A DNA stretch of 64,000 nucleotides from CAIWHR01 sp963823215 (lineage in GTDB: Bacteria; Pseudomonadota; Gammaproteobacteria; Burkholderiales; Casimicrobiaceae). The stretch lies in contig CAWGKT010000007.1 in the NCBI GenBank assembly GCA_963823215.1, positions 372,001 to 436,000 on the forward strand, written 5' to 3'. Shown piece after piece: positions 63,410-64,000 of this stretch (position 1 is the stretch's first letter; each line of letters begins with the position of its first letter). Under the pieces are notes generated by a model that searched no databases, had not been told where the DNA came from, and saw only the letters and a program-made list of their open reading frames with translations. The position numbers and the translations under genes are program-made.

Positions 63410-64000
63410 TCAGGGTGCGGACGAGGGCGACGGCGGCACCAACGGCTTCTCGAACCAGTGGTCGGCGTAGGGTTCCTCATTGAAAGCCGGGACCTCCCGG
63501 TAGCCGGCTCGCCGGTACATCGCGATGGCCTCGGTCAGGCTGCGGTTGGTCTCGAGACGGACGACCGTCGACCCGTGTGCGGTCGCCTGCTCTTCGAGCG
63601 CTCGCAGCATCCGCCCACCCAGCCCGAAGCCTCGGTGATGGGGAGCCACCCACATCCGCTTCAACTCGGCGATGCCGTCCGGATGGAGCTTGAGCGCGCC
63701 ACACCCGATGGGAAGGCTCCGGAGCCGCGCCATGAGAACGAGGCCAGCGGGCGGGGTCAGGTCGGTCACGTCCGCGCGATTGCTCCTGGCGACGTCGAAC
63801 CCGGTCTCGAAGCGCCCGTCCAGCTCCGCGAAGTAGCGGCCGAAGCACTGGCGCACGTCGGCGCTCGTGGCGGGTTCCTGCATGATGACGGTCTGCGACC
63901 GGATGATGAGGTGTTCGACCTCGGCCATCGCCGCAACGAGGCGCTCACGCTCGTCACCGCGGAGGGAATCCAGGACCGAACCGGCGAGGGCATCCGAGCG
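63410..64000 (-). CDS. MarR-GNAT fusion regulator/acetyltransferase, 5'-truncated
   Basis: The GNAT domain is complete: VRQCFGRYFAELDGRFETGF, LPIGCGALKLHPDGIAELKR, the acetyl-CoA pyrophosphate loop MWVAPHHRGFGLGGRML, and AIAMYRRAGYREVPAFNEEP with the HWFEKPL end. The frame continues upstream of ATG 63,928 without a stop to the window edge. That stretch reads LRGDERERLVAAMAEVEHLI, the usual C-terminus of a MarR DNA-binding domain fused to GNAT. The start is therefore outside the window. Bifunctional MarR-GNAT proteins are well known; targets are unknown here. Confidence 0.85.
   Translation of the reverse strand, partial: RSDALAGSVLDSLRGDERERLVAAMAEVEHLIIRSQTVIMQEPATSADVRQCFGRYFAELDGRFETGFDVARSNRADVTDLTPPAGLVLMARLRSLPIGCGALKLHPDGIAELKRMWVAPHHRGFGLGGRMLRALEEQATAHGSTVVRLETNRSLTEAIAMYRRAGYREVPAFNEEPYADHWFEKPLVPPSPSSAP

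Noticed and set aside
1..64000. tRNA, rRNA, prophage, integrase or insertion sequence
   Set aside because: I saw no tRNA-like cloverleaf, rRNA segment, transposase or phage gene anywhere in the window.

Overview
This 64 kb, uniformly GC-rich window looks like two unrelated bacterial segments joined near position 17,900. Positions 1 to about 17,900 read as a proteobacterial, probably betaproteobacterial, chromosome. They carry dtd, moaC, a BepA-type periplasmic M48 protease, MacAB-type tripartite exporters, UxaC/UxuB uronate catabolism, a two-component system, and an intergenic repeat family of the GGGGGGCAGCGCAGCGG type. From about 17,950 to 64,000 the gene content is that of a Chloroflexota or actinobacterium-like soil organism: ABC-2 exporters, a LAL-type LuxR regulator, F420-type LLM and PPOX proteins, META and M23 secreted proteins, class III cyclases, DinB, an iolBDE myo-inositol cluster and a MarR-GNAT fusion. 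The taxonomic reading is inference from gene families and context, because no database search was possible.

Left segment: the start of an aminotransferase (minus strand), a DUF4124-type secreted protein, a 190-bp tandem repeat and dtd; a first adaptor-permease-ATPase export operon (1,571-4,774); convergent uxaC-uxuB with a divergent Gfo/Idh/MocA oxidoreductase; moaC; a BepA-like protease; a second MacA-MacB-type operon (11,442-15,220); then a LuxR-type response regulator and a hybrid histidine kinase broken by at least three frameshifts. A terminator-like hairpin at 17,875 closes this segment.

Right segment: an alpha/beta hydrolase whose N-terminus is cut off at the junction, followed by two ABC-2 ATPase/permease pairs; a methyltransferase, a SnoaL-like protein and a TAP-type hydrolase; a MacB-like exporter pair; an aldo/keto reductase; a large LuxR regulator; an M1 peptidase, LLM oxidoreductase, secreted nucleoside hydrolase, M23 peptidase, phosphotransferase and META protein. 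Next come a sugar-isomerase/dehydrogenase operon (40.7-43.9 kb), flavodoxin, an acetoacetate-decarboxylase-like protein, and a cyclic-nucleotide block (46.6-53.4 kb). After that lie a Dam-type methylase, a transaldolase-iolB-iolE-iolD operon, a YefM/YoeB toxin-antitoxin pair, a membrane adenylate cyclase, a non-coding repeat array, two PPOX proteins and a MarR-GNAT fusion.

The most interesting possible system is at 49.2-53.4 kb. A single-pass protein joins a cytoplasmic class III cyclase to an extracytoplasmic LivJ-type solute-binding domain. Directly downstream on the same strand is an MFS transporter with a C-terminal cyclic-nucleotide-binding domain, and divergent from it is a stand-alone cyclic-nucleotide-binding protein. 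Together they suggest ligand sensing, cNMP synthesis and cNMP-gated transport.

About 40 per cent of right-segment genes need one or more frame changes to read through, against very few in the left segment. This suggests indel errors or low coverage in the right segment rather than real decay, so those genes are annotated as CDS with the frameshifts noted.
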